Assembly: GCF_009363435.1 (NCBI RefSeq)
Contig: NZ_CP045354.1
Span: forward strand, 3,376,501 to 3,440,500
Direction: 5' to 3'
DNA length: 64,000 bases
DNA from: Labrenzia sp. THAF82
Lineage (GTDB): Bacteria; Pseudomonadota; Alphaproteobacteria; Rhizobiales; Stappiaceae
Under the pieces are notes generated by a model, which was not told where the DNA came from, ran no database searches, and saw only the letters and a program-made list of their open reading frames with translations. A program made the position numbers and the translations under genes. Positions within the stretch are counted from its first letter, which is position 1. Each line of letters begins with the position of its first letter. Below, piece by piece: positions 1-8,676 of this stretch.

Positions 1-791
1 GCCTGGGTTGGTATTGAACCGGTCACGATTGGACCGGGTTCAACTTCCGGCAATTGCACGATCCGAACAGGCTCCTGGTTTTCGACATTTGCGACTGGAT
101 CGCCGGTCGGGGTGCCTTGGGGTGTGTGAATTGCAATTCGGCGAGGTGGGACGTTTTTCTGCGTGTTTTCCCGATTGTTGCCGGTCAGTATTTCTTTTTC
201 AGGCTTTGACCCCACGGCGAAGCTCGGTTTGCCTGGGACCGCTGCCTGAGAGTCCGTTGTGCTTTGCAGGTCAGGTTTCGCCCTCGTGATGACGACACCC
301 GGTACAGGTTCAATGCTTGCGTCGCCTTGTGCTTTTGATTGGGCAGCGTCGGAAAGCTTTGCAACCGCCACCTGCTTCTCCAGAGCCGCTATTCGCTGAG
401 AATACGCCATATTCTGTTCGGTCAACGCGCTGAGCCTCCGGCGAAGGCCGACAATTTCGCGTTGAAGAACTTCAATTTGGCTTTGATTCAGATTAACCGC
501 ATCAAAATCCAGCCTGTTTGGCGGCACCTGGAGGATTTCCACCGGAATGCGCCCAGATGTGGGGATCGACGCAGTTGTCTCGATATCGCCTGCGGGTGGG
601 AGCACCAGGCCGGACGTTACCAGCGATCCTGAGGATCGATTAGGAGTGTCACCACCGAACTGATAGGAGGCAACTCCAATTGTTCCCATGATAACCGCAA
701 TGAATGCCCAGGAAAGCAGCCCGACGCGCGAAGGCGTGAAGGTTTCACGGATGGTATCCTTGAATGTTTTTTGTTCCTGAGGCTTTGCCAA
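1..791 (-). CDS. Single-pass membrane protein with coiled coil, C-terminus beyond window edge
   Basis: Reading the minus strand from a TTG at 791-789 gives a frame that stays open to the window edge, about 263 codons. The TTG directly follows an in-frame TAA (794-792), so no longer N-terminus is possible. The next in-frame ATG lies inside the hydrophobic segment, which makes the TTG the only sensible start. Residues about 22-45 form one membrane helix (core LLSWAFIAVIMGTIGVASY). A Pro/Thr/Ser-rich linker follows, then a heptad-like stretch (about 97-130, rich in Leu, Arg and Glu), then a low-complexity Pro/Thr tail. This suggests a short cytoplasmic N-terminus, one membrane anchor and a periplasmic coiled coil. 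I do not recognise the family. It is divergent from glmU and shares a 182-bp intergenic region with it. Confidence 0.65.
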   Translation of the reverse strand, partial: MAKPQEQKTFKDTIRETFTPSRVGLLSWAFIAVIMGTIGVASYQFGGDTPNRSSGSLVTSGLVLPPAGDIETTASIPTSGRIPVEILQVPPNRLDFDAVNLNQSQIEVLQREIVGLRRRLSALTEQNMAYSQRIAALEKQVAVAKLSDAAQSKAQGDASIEPVPGVVITRAKPDLQSTTDSQAAVPGKPSFAVGSKPEKEILTGNNRENTQKNVPPRRIAIHTPQGTPTGDPVANVENQEPVRIVQLPEVEPGPIVTGSIPTQ

Positions 792-973
792 TTACCCGGT
801 TTCCCGATCGCGAATAACGAATCTCACTGAGAATAACGTATCAGGTGCTAATTATGGTTAACGGACAGCAAACGGAAATGGTGCTTAAGTCAGATCTTTC
901 AATGTTCTGTGGATCGGGGCATATAAAGACCGATTCCACCTGATCGTCACATGCCTTCAAAAATGGGACTTCC

Positions 974-2329
974 ATGACAACGCGCAGCTGCCTCTCAATT
1001 GTCCTTGCCGCCGGCCTTGGCACACGCATGAAGTCTGATTTGCCAAAGGTGATGCATGAAATCGGTGGCCTGCCGATGGTTGGGCATGTCTTAAAAACGT
1101 TGCAACAAGCCGGTTCTGACAGAATTTCAGTGGTCACCGGCCCTGATATGCCACAGCTTGAAGAGCTCGTTTATCGACTAGCATCAACAGCTCGTTGTTA
1201 TGTCCAGCATGAAAGGCTTGGAACGGCGCATGCTGTTTTGTCGGCTAAACCTGCATTGGAAATCGAAGCCGATGATGTCGTCGTGGTTTTCGGGGACACG
1301 CCTCTGGTGACCGCTTCGACAATCATGAAGGTTCGTCAGGCTTTGCAATTAGGTGCTGATGTCGCCGTTCTGGGGTTCAGATCTGCAAATCCGTTTGGAT
1401 ATGGCCGTTTGCTCATCAAAGACGGGCAACTGATCGCCATTCGCGAGGAAAAGGACGCGAGTGAAGAAGAACGCAAGATCACAGTCTGTAACTCAGGAAT
1501 AATGGGTTTTGCAGGCAAGCATGCCTTGTCGCTGCTACAGGCGATCGGAAATAATAACGCAAAGAACGAGTTTTACCTCACAGATGCGGTTGAATTTGCA
1601 AATACGCGCGGTTTGAAAGTCGTGGCGGTCACCGGTTCAGAGACCGAAACCCAAGGGATCAACACGCGTCTTCAGCTTGCATCTTGCGAAGCCGATTTCC
1701 AGAAACGAATGCGCAAGGAAGCGCTCGAGAAAGGCTGCACGCTTCTTGCACCTCACACAGTGTTCTTTTCGCACGACACTGATCTCGAAACCGGGGTCAT
1801 TGTCGAACAGAATGTCGTTTTTGCAACTGGGGTGAAAGTGGCGAAAGGGGCAAAAATCCGAGCATTCAGCCATCTAGAAGGGGCCACTGTCGGAGCTGAC
1901 AGTATCGTTGGGCCTTATGCCCGCTTGCGTCCAGGTGCTGTGCTTGGAACAGATACGCGTGTCGGGAATTTTGTTGAGGTGAAGAACGCTACATTCGGTT
2001 CCGGCGCAAAGGCCAACCATCTCAGTTACATCGGCGATGCCAGTGTTGGATCAAAATCCAATATAGGCGCGGGAACAATAACTTGTAACTACGATGGTTA
2101 CCTCAAGCACAGAACAGAGATTGGTGCCGGAAGTTTTGTCGGATCCAACTCAACGCTTGTTGCTCCTGTCAAGCTCGGCAACGGCGCTTTTGTGTCAGCT
2201 GGAAGCGTGATCACCGACGATGTTTCGAGAGATTCGCTTGTCTTTGGCCGGTCGAAGCAAACCGAAAAACCCGGACGGGCGAAAAAGCTTCGTGAAGAAT
2301 TGCAGGCAGCCAAGGATGCAAAATCCTGA
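974..2329 (+). CDS. glmU: Bifunctional GlcNAc-1-P uridyltransferase / glucosamine-1-P acetyltransferase GlmU
   Basis: GlmU makes UDP-N-acetylglucosamine, the precursor of peptidoglycan and lipid A, by acetylating glucosamine-1-phosphate and then coupling it to UTP. The 451-residue length is normal for the family. The N-terminal Rossmann-like pyrophosphorylase half carries the nucleotide loop LAAGLGTRM (residues 11-19). The C-terminal half (from about residue 250) shows the hexapeptide periodicity of a left-handed beta helix. The segment NHLSYIGDASVG and the following IGAGTITCNYDG are hallmarks of the acetyltransferase active site. glmS follows 120 bp downstream on the same strand, so both ends of hexosamine synthesis are probably expressed together. 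The ATG start is supported by the immediate onset of the conserved N-terminus. Confidence 0.97.
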   Translation: MTTRSCLSIVLAAGLGTRMKSDLPKVMHEIGGLPMVGHVLKTLQQAGSDRISVVTGPDMPQLEELVYRLASTARCYVQHERLGTAHAVLSAKPALEIEADDVVVVFGDTPLVTASTIMKVRQALQLGADVAVLGFRSANPFGYGRLLIKDGQLIAIREEKDASEEERKITVCNSGIMGFAGKHALSLLQAIGNNNAKNEFYLTDAVEFANTRGLKVVAVTGSETETQGINTRLQLASCEADFQKRMRKEALEKGCTLLAPHTVFFSHDTDLETGVIVEQNVVFATGVKVAKGAKIRAFSHLEGATVGADSIVGPYARLRPGAVLGTDTRVGNFVEVKNATFGSGAKANHLSYIGDASVGSKSNIGAGTITCNYDGYLKHRTEIGAGSFVGSNSTLVAPVKLGNGAFVSAGSVITDDVSRDSLVFGRSKQTEKPGRAKKLREELQAAKDAKS

Positions 2330-2449
2330 TGGTTTTCTGGCTTTAGGCAATTGCTTGTCACGTTCTGAAACAGGGTTTGATTTCAGTCCCTGAGGCTCAG
2401 TCGTCTAAAGCAATGCAATCAGACAAATCAGGTTTTTAAGGCATTTCTC

Positions 2450-4276
2450 ATGTGTGGCATTGTCGGCATTCTGGGCGATATTGAAGCAGCTCCCCGGATC
2501 ATAGATTCCCTGAAAAGGCTGGAATATCGTGGCTATGACTCTGCCGGCGTGGCAACGCTGGTCGAAGGAAAGATCGTGCGCCGTCGTGCGGAAGGCAAAC
2601 TGCGCAATTTGGAAAATTCCCTCGAAAATGCGCCGCTTTCTGGGACATCCGGGATAGGGCACACGCGATGGGCAACGCATGGAGCGCCCACGGTGTCAAA
2701 TGCCCATCCGCATCAGGCTGGCGCTGTCTCGGTTGTTCACAACGGCATTATTGAAAACTATCTCGATTTACGGGACGAAATTGTTGCCGCCGGAGCCATT
2801 CTGGATACTGAGACAGACACGGAAGTTGTCGCCCATCTCCTCAATATTGCACTGGCTGAAGGGATGTCTCCCAAAGAAGCCGTAGCCCACGTGCTGCCTA
2901 GATTGAAGGGAGCCTTCGCTCTCGCCCTTCTTTTTGAAGGCGAGGAGAACTTGCTGATTGGTGCGCGCAAGGGGTCGCCATTGGCCATTGGTCATGGTGA
3001 AGGAGAAATGTTTTTAGGCTCTGACGCGATCGCGCTTTCGCCTTTCACGGACCGCATCACTTATCTGGAAGAGGGTGATTGGGCTGTTGTGACCCGTTCG
3101 GGTGCCGAGATCTTTGACCAGGACAACAACAAAGTAATTCGCCCTGAATCCAGGTCTTCAGTGACGTCCAGCCTGATGGACAAGGGCAACTACAAGCATT
3201 TTATGGCCAAGGAAATTCACGAACAGCCAGAAGTGCTTGGTCATACACTGTCTCGGTACTTTGATTATTCTGCAAAGACAGCGAGAGTTGATGGCGCGCA
3301 AGCACTCAAATTCAAAGACCTTTCCAGGTTGATCGTGACAGCTTGCGGAACCGCATATCTGGCTGGCCTTGTTGCCAAATACTGGTTTGAGAAATACGCG
3401 CGTCTTCCAGTCGAAATCGATATAGCAAGCGAGTTTCGGTACCGGGAAACTCCTGTCGGAGAGCGGGATACAGCGCTTTTCATCTCGCAGTCCGGGGAAA
3501 CGGCCGACACACTTGCTTCGCTGAGGTATTGCAAAGAGCACGGGGCTGCAATCGGGGCCATCGTCAATGTTCCAGAAAGCACGATCGCGCGCGAAGCTGA
3601 CATGGTCTTTCCAACAATCGCAGGCCCGGAAATTGGCGTGGCGTCAACAAAGGCTTTCACGTGCCAACTTGCTGTTCTTGCTGCGCTTGCGCTTCAGGCT
3701 GGCCGGGAACGCGGGGTGCTTTCACTTGAAAGCGAACGTTCACTCGTTGCAGAGCTGACGGAAGTACCGAGCCTTGCGCTGAAGGCACTTGGATTGGAAG
3801 CCGATATTGAAAGGCTCTCGCAACCTCTTTCGAAAGCCAACAATGCGCTTTATCTCGGACGGGCAACAAATTTCCCGCTTGCTTTGGAGGGCGCGCTCAA
3901 ACTCAAGGAACTTTCCTATATCCACGCGGAAGGTTATGCGGCGGGTGAGTTGAAGCACGGGCCCATCGCGTTAATCGATGAGAACATGCCTGTCTTCGTT
4001 ATTGCTCCATATGATGGAATTTACGAAAAGACTGTTTCCAATATGCAGGAAGTTGCCGCGCGCGGTGGTAACATTGTGCTCATTACAGACCAGCGCGGCG
4101 CACGAGAATGCGGGAATGCAGCGCAAAATACCGTCGTTCTGCCGGATATGTCGGATATTGTTGCGCCGATCATATATGCCTTGCCGGTACAGCTCATTGC
4201 CTACCACACTGCGGTTTTCATGGGTACGGATGTCGATCAGCCTCGAAACCTCGCCAAATCGGTGACAGTGGAATAG
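2450..4276 (+). CDS. glmS: Glutamine--fructose-6-phosphate aminotransferase (isomerizing) GlmS
   Basis: GlmS converts fructose-6-phosphate and glutamine to glucosamine-6-phosphate, the committed step of hexosamine synthesis. The protein has 608 residues, as usual. After Met removal, the catalytic N-terminal Cys starts the class II glutamine amidotransferase domain (MCGIVGILG). That domain continues with GHTRWATHG and SNAHPH. Two SIS sugar-isomerase domains follow (about 285-420 and 460-600), including SQSGETADT, and the protein ends in the typical LAKSVTVE tail. I saw no glmS ribozyme; the 120-bp gap after glmU is too short and lacks the fold. A GNAT gene starts 3 bp downstream. Confidence 0.97.
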   Translation: MCGIVGILGDIEAAPRIIDSLKRLEYRGYDSAGVATLVEGKIVRRRAEGKLRNLENSLENAPLSGTSGIGHTRWATHGAPTVSNAHPHQAGAVSVVHNGIIENYLDLRDEIVAAGAILDTETDTEVVAHLLNIALAEGMSPKEAVAHVLPRLKGAFALALLFEGEENLLIGARKGSPLAIGHGEGEMFLGSDAIALSPFTDRITYLEEGDWAVVTRSGAEIFDQDNNKVIRPESRSSVTSSLMDKGNYKHFMAKEIHEQPEVLGHTLSRYFDYSAKTARVDGAQALKFKDLSRLIVTACGTAYLAGLVAKYWFEKYARLPVEIDIASEFRYRETPVGERDTALFISQSGETADTLASLRYCKEHGAAIGAIVNVPESTIAREADMVFPTIAGPEIGVASTKAFTCQLAVLAALALQAGRERGVLSLESERSLVAELTEVPSLALKALGLEADIERLSQPLSKANNALYLGRATNFPLALEGALKLKELSYIHAEGYAAGELKHGPIALIDENMPVFVIAPYDGIYEKTVSNMQEVAARGGNIVLITDQRGARECGNAAQNTVVLPDMSDIVAPIIYALPVQLIAYHTAVFMGTDVDQPRNLAKSVTVE

Positions 4277-4279
4277 CCA

Positions 4280-4717
4280 ATGACTTCATCTCTGGAACCA
4301 AGCATCAGGCATTTTGAGGAAAGCTTTCGGCACGATGTCATCGGCCTTTGGGAAAAGTGCGGTTTGACGAGGGCCTGGAATGATCCAAACAAAGATATCG
4401 ATCGAAAGCTGACTGACAAGAACGGGGCATTTTTTGTTTTGCTCTTGGGAAATCAGCTCATTGGTTCGGTTATGGCCAGCTACGACGGTCACCGAGGTTC
4501 AATCTACTATCTAAGCGTGGACCCTGACCATCAATCGTCCGGTCTCGGCAAATTGCTGATGGATCACTGCGAGACATTTCTTCAAGAGCTCGGATGTCCC
4601 AAAATTAACCTGTTTGTACGTCGTGGAAACGAGCAGGTTCTGCAGTTTTATGAAAAACTTGGATATGCGGAAGATCAGGCAGTTCCGCTCGGAAAACGGC
4701 TCATTCCGGACAACTGA
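4280..4717 (+). CDS. GNAT-family N-acetyltransferase (YpeA-like)
   Basis: This is a 145-residue GCN5-related acetyltransferase that would transfer acetyl from acetyl-CoA to an amine. The acetyl-CoA loop is visible as the HQSSGLGKLLMD segment (residues about 90-101), the Q/RxxGxG/A signature. It is preceded by the beta strand IYYLSVDPDH and followed by a typical C-terminal FYEKLGY motif. Length and motifs fit the small YpeA-type single-domain GNATs. It begins 3 bp after glmS and is probably co-transcribed with it. A substrate linked to amino sugars is only a contextual guess. Confidence 0.85.
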   Translation: MTSSLEPSIRHFEESFRHDVIGLWEKCGLTRAWNDPNKDIDRKLTDKNGAFFVLLLGNQLIGSVMASYDGHRGSIYYLSVDPDHQSSGLGKLLMDHCETFLQELGCPKINLFVRRGNEQVLQFYEKLGYAEDQAVPLGKRLIPDN

Positions 4718-4723
4718 TGCCGT

Positions 4724-5119
4724 TCAAGTTTCTGGTTGCTCTTTGACCTGACGAGGCTTTGGGTCCGAAGGTCGGCTCAGCACATAAGTTGCGCATCCGA
4801 TCATGAAGAGGCCGACCAGGACAGCCAGCCAGGCAGATGGTTGGGCCGTATAGAAAAACATTCCATAGCCGAATGTCATGCCTGCTACCGCAATTGCCTT
4901 GGATTTACGACCAATGGCGCCGTGTTCTCGCCAGGCAACGACCGGTGGTCCGAACACCGGGTGATTTAAGATCCTGGTTTCAAGCGCGGGAGACGACCGT
5001 GCGAAACAGGCTGCTGCCAGAATGAAGAAGATCGTGCTTGGAAGGAGCGGTAGAAATGCACCGACAATTCCGAGCCCAACACAGCCGGTTCCCAACAGTT
5101 TGAACGTGGCTCGCCGCAA
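4724..5119 (-). CDS. DUF454 (YbaN-like) inner-membrane protein
   Basis: This small integral membrane protein of about 131 residues belongs to the DUF454 family, whose biochemical role is unknown. The family signature is the hydrophobic hairpin with LGIVGAFLPLLPSTIFFILA near the N-terminus. An amphipathic stretch with FARSSPALE and NHPVFGPPV follows, then two more membrane segments (about 85-120). A TTG at 5119 is preferred because a GGAGG Shine-Dalgarno sits five bases upstream. A TTG at 5140 in the same frame has no such site. The gene is convergent with the preceding GNAT gene, with only six bases between the stops, and divergent from the DUF502 gene. Confidence 0.82.
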   Translation of the reverse strand: MRRATFKLLGTGCVGLGIVGAFLPLLPSTIFFILAAACFARSSPALETRILNHPVFGPPVVAWREHGAIGRKSKAIAVAGMTFGYGMFFYTAQPSAWLAVLVGLFMIGCATYVLSRPSDPKPRQVKEQPET

Positions 5120-5262
5120 CGCTGCCTCCGAATTCGGCAATTTTGGGGTATATCGCCGAAAAATAAATCAAGCGAAGCATACCGCCTTGCGATAATGATG
5201 CTTATCTAAGTCACGTCACACGGAATGACGAGCACAAAAGGAAAGTCAGTCGGTTTTTATTC

Positions 5263-6000
5263 ATGACCAGGCATAAAGATAATTCAGATGATCCGCACAA
5301 GATAGGTCACAGACCCGGTGCGGCAACTCGCCTGCGAAACTACTTTCTGACAGGCTTGGTCATTACCGGGCCGATTGGCATCACGCTATGGCTGACATGG
5401 ACCTTTATCAAATGGGTCGACGGCTGGGTAAAGCCGTTTGTGCCCCGGATTTATAATCCTGAGACGTATCTGCCGTTCCCTGTTCCAGGATTCGGCCTAA
5501 TCGTCGCGATTTTTGTTTTGACGATTGTTGGCTTTCTCGCGGCAAATTTTCTCGGACGCAGTTTGATCTCGGTTGGCGAGAGCCTACTTGGAAGAATGCC
5601 GCTCGTTCGTAATATTTACAGTGGCTTAAAGCAGATTTTTGAGACAGTACTTGATGAGCGTGGCAACAGTTTTACCAAGGCAGCCTTGATTGAATATCCA
5701 CGTAAGGGGCTTTGGGCGATTGCGTTTATTTCCACGGAAACCAAGGGAGAAGTCGAAAGACGGTTGAAAGGCAAGGCCGACACGATGTCGGTGTTTTTGC
5801 CAACAACGCCGAATCCGACGTCTGGTTTTCTGCTTTTCGTCCCGAAAGAAGATATTGTCGAATTGTCCATGAGTGTCGAAGAGGCCGCCAAACTGGTGAT
5901 TTCGGCTGGTCTTGTCAGCCCGGACTATCCTGAAATTCTGGAAGACGTCATAGCGGACCCTGAAAAGCTGAAGCAGATTAGGGAACGAGAGGACGCTTGA
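5263..6000 (+). CDS. DUF502 family membrane protein
   Basis: This 245-residue protein matches the DUF502 family, common in proteobacteria and plants, with no settled biochemical function. Two membrane helices are visible: about 27-50 (FLTGLVITGPIGITLWLTW) and about 83-107. The conserved stretch GRMPLVRNIYSGLKQIFETV follows the second helix. The remaining soluble domain carries the FLPTTPNPTSGFLLFVP signature typical of the family, then a C-terminal acidic tail. The stop codon is directly abutted by the stop of recG on the other strand, with zero bases between, so the two genes are tightly convergent. Confidence 0.88.
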   Translation: MTRHKDNSDDPHKIGHRPGAATRLRNYFLTGLVITGPIGITLWLTWTFIKWVDGWVKPFVPRIYNPETYLPFPVPGFGLIVAIFVLTIVGFLAANFLGRSLISVGESLLGRMPLVRNIYSGLKQIFETVLDERGNSFTKAALIEYPRKGLWAIAFISTETKGEVERRLKGKADTMSVFLPTTPNPTSGFLLFVPKEDIVELSMSVEEAAKLVISAGLVSPDYPEILEDVIADPEKLKQIREREDA

Positions 6001-8103
6001 CTATCCGGCACGCAACAGCCTGATTGCGGCGTCCCGTCCGAACAGATAGAGCAGGGCTCTCAGAGCTTGGCCGCGCGTGTTTTCAAGCTCAGGATCCATT
6101 TCCAGGATAAGTCTCGCGTCGTCTCGGGCGACTTCCATCAGATCCGCATGCTCATCGGCCCTGGCAATTCGGAAGCCAGGTGTGCCGGACTGCCTTGTTC
6201 CAAGGATTTCTCCGCCTCCGCGCAGCTTCAGATCTTCTTCCGCGATGAGAAAACCATCGTTCGTTTCCCGCATGATGTTGAGACGTGCCCCTGCAGTTTC
6301 ACCAAGCGGACCTTTATAGAGCAGCACACATGAAGAAGCCTTGTCTCCGCGACCGACACGTCCTCTGAGCTGGTGCAATTGGGCAAGCCCGAAACGCTCA
6401 GCATGCTCAATAACAATGATGGTGGCGTCGGGGACATCGACCCCGACCTCGATGACGGTGGTTGCCACAAGAATTTTGGTCTTGCCGGATTTGAAATCGG
6501 CCATCGCAGCGTCTTTCTCATCCGCAGTCATGCGGCCGTGTACCAGCGAAACCCTTTGGTTCAGAAAATGTTCCAGAACACGATGTCTGTCCTCAACGGC
6601 TGCCAAGTCAATTTTCTCCGATTCCTCAACCAGTGGGCAAACCCAGTAGACTTTTTGTCCCTCGGAGACAGCTGCTCCGACGCGTCCTATGATTTCGTCA
6701 AGGCGGTCCAGAGAAACAGACACGGTTTTTATCGGTTTTCGACCTGCAGGTTTGTCCGTCAACCTCGAGACATCCATATCTCCGAAACCTGTGAGGACGA
6801 GCGTTCGCGGGATAGGTGTCGCGGTCATGACGAGAACATCGACGCCTTGCCCCTTCGCCGACAGGGCAAGCCGCTGATGAACTCCAAAGCGGTGCTGTTC
6901 ATCAACCACCACCATTCCAAGATCCTTGAAAGTGACGTTTCCCTGGAAAAGGGCATGAGTGCCGACTACAAGATCGATTTCTCCCCGGTCCAGCTGTTCC
7001 TGCCTCAAACGTCTTTCCTTTTGGCTGTCCTTGCCCGTCATCAGTGTAAGTCGGATACCGGCCTTTTCACACAAGGGAGCCATGGAACTGAAATGCTGCC
7101 GAGCCAATATTTCAGTTGGCGCCATAAGAGCGCCTTGTGCGCCCGTTTCGATAACCTGAGCAAGCGTTGCCAGCGCCACGACCGTCTTGCCGGAACCGAC
7201 ATCGCCTTGGAGGAGACGAAGCATTCGCACGGGTTCTGCGAGATCATCGTTGATTTCTTTGATAGCCTGTACTTGGCTGCCGGTCAGTCGGAAGGGCAGA
7301 GATCCAATGACCGCGGTCTGCAATCTTCCCTCAGGTGCGCGTGAAACACCACCAAGTGTGCGCATATGCTTACGAACCATGGCGAGCGCGAGCTGGCTCG
7401 CCAGAAGTTCATCATAGGCAAGGCGTTCCATATAGGCTGAGTGGGGGTCCAGGTCCTGCCGCTCTTCAGGTGCGTGAAGTACCCTGAGCGCCTCGGTAAA
7501 ACCCGGCCAACCATTTTTTTGCAAGTAAGCTTCGTCCAACCACTCTGGCAGATGAGGCACCTTGCCGGTCGCAGCCTTCATCGCCTTTTGAAGCGTTTTT
7601 GCCGCGACCCCGGCTGTTAACGGGTAGACCGGCTCAATAGGGGGCATCTGTTCGGCTTCTTCAGGAGCCAGAGAATAGTCGGGGTGCACCATTTGTGGCT
7701 TGTCGTGGAACCACTCGACCTTTCCGGAAACGACCCGCCTTTCGCCTTCGGGATAGTTCTTTTCCAACCAGTCTCTTCGGGGGTGAAAGAAAACGAAACT
7801 GATTTGACCGGTCTCGTCAAACGCAGTGATCTTGTAGGGTGCCTTGGAATGGCGGGGCGGTGCTGCGTGCCTGCCGATTGTCACGTCAAGCGTGACAATA
7901 TCTCCATTTTCAGAATAGGCGATGCCCGGTCTGTGACGTCTGTCGATCAAGCTGTGAGGAATATGAAACAGGAGATCGGCAACGGTGGCATCGCGGTCTG
8001 GCTGTGATCTGACCAGTCCGGATAAGAGTTTTGCGATTTTCGGTCCGATGCCGGGCAGTGTGGAAACCGGGGCAAACAATGGGTCGAGAACCGGTGGGCG
8101 CAT
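6001..8103 (-). CDS. recG: ATP-dependent DNA helicase RecG
   Basis: RecG remodels stalled replication forks and branch-migrates Holliday junctions. The 700-residue protein starts with the family N-terminus (RPPVLDPLFAPVSTLPGIGP). It then has the OB-fold wedge domain, followed by two superfamily 2 helicase domains. Visible motifs are Walker A GDVGSGKT, DEQH box (VVDEQHRFG), TATPIPRT and the C-terminal QLRGRVGRG (motif VI), followed by the TRQSG region. A longer start at 8163 exists in frame, but it adds 20 residues with no ribosome-binding site and no family match. I chose the ATG at 8103, which begins the recognisable domain. Confidence 0.95.
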   Translation of the reverse strand: MRPPVLDPLFAPVSTLPGIGPKIAKLLSGLVRSQPDRDATVADLLFHIPHSLIDRRHRPGIAYSENGDIVTLDVTIGRHAAPPRHSKAPYKITAFDETGQISFVFFHPRRDWLEKNYPEGERRVVSGKVEWFHDKPQMVHPDYSLAPEEAEQMPPIEPVYPLTAGVAAKTLQKAMKAATGKVPHLPEWLDEAYLQKNGWPGFTEALRVLHAPEERQDLDPHSAYMERLAYDELLASQLALAMVRKHMRTLGGVSRAPEGRLQTAVIGSLPFRLTGSQVQAIKEINDDLAEPVRMLRLLQGDVGSGKTVVALATLAQVIETGAQGALMAPTEILARQHFSSMAPLCEKAGIRLTLMTGKDSQKERRLRQEQLDRGEIDLVVGTHALFQGNVTFKDLGMVVVDEQHRFGVHQRLALSAKGQGVDVLVMTATPIPRTLVLTGFGDMDVSRLTDKPAGRKPIKTVSVSLDRLDEIIGRVGAAVSEGQKVYWVCPLVEESEKIDLAAVEDRHRVLEHFLNQRVSLVHGRMTADEKDAAMADFKSGKTKILVATTVIEVGVDVPDATIIVIEHAERFGLAQLHQLRGRVGRGDKASSCVLLYKGPLGETAGARLNIMRETNDGFLIAEEDLKLRGGGEILGTRQSGTPGFRIARADEHADLMEVARDDARLILEMDPELENTRGQALRALLYLFGRDAAIRLLRAG

Positions 8104-8330
8104 CTTGCTGGTCACATACCTTTTTACAATCGGTCCTTTCGCGACCTGATACTGTTCTGGCATGAAGAGAGACAGTTTCGCAACAAATAGAACATTCTGA
8201 GAACTCGGGCGCTGACAAGTCCCACTACCGGGGTTATATATCCGCGACCAATTTTTTCAGCCCGGTGCGATCCAATAGATCTGCGACACTCCAATGTCCG
8301 CAGAACGGATCATTATCTTGAAAGCTAGCC

Positions 8331-8657
8331 ATGACAGACGCATCCAGAACTCCCGGATCTCAGAGCATCCCGAAAGGCGCAGCTAGAGATTCCCGCCGCA
8401 AGAAGGTTCTCTTCCGTTGTTGGCACCGTGGTATGAAAGAGATGGACTTGTTGCTCGGAGGCTTTGCAGACGCCGAGATAGACAGTCTCGACGAAAAAGA
8501 AATGCAGGAATTGGAGCATCTGCTCACGGCACATGATCAAGACCTCTATGCGTGGATGACCGGCCGCAAACCTCTGCCTCAGGAGTGGGATGGGCCGCTT
8601 TATCGTCGGATAATCGCTTACCATGAAAAAGCCGGTCCGGCCGGTTTCTCGAAATAG
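8331..8657 (+). CDS. sdhE: FAD assembly factor SdhE
   Basis: SdhE (Sdh5/YgfY family) promotes covalent attachment of FAD to the flavoprotein subunit of succinate dehydrogenase and related enzymes. The protein is 108 residues, slightly long because of a basic, low-complexity N-terminus of about 20 residues. The core has the invariant RGxxExD motif (RGMKEMD, residues 33-39), an acidic helix, and the DQDLYAWMTG segment that closes the four-helix fold. In many alphaproteobacteria sdhE sits between recG and mfd, as here. The mfd gene begins 19 bp after its stop. Confidence 0.93.
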   Translation: MTDASRTPGSQSIPKGAARDSRRKKVLFRCWHRGMKEMDLLLGGFADAEIDSLDEKEMQELEHLLTAHDQDLYAWMTGRKPLPQEWDGPLYRRIIAYHEKAGPAGFSK

Positions 8658-8676
8658 ACTTCTAAGGACAATTGCT

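Noticed and set aside
2330-2449. Possible glmS riboswitch/ribozyme in the glmU-glmS gap
   Set aside because: The gap is only 120 bp and lacks the ribozyme core; glmS ribozymes are mainly in Firmicutes.
6373-7344. A 323-codon plus-strand frame across recG
   Set aside because: The RecG helicase motifs are on the other strand; this frame has no ribosome site and no protein-like features.
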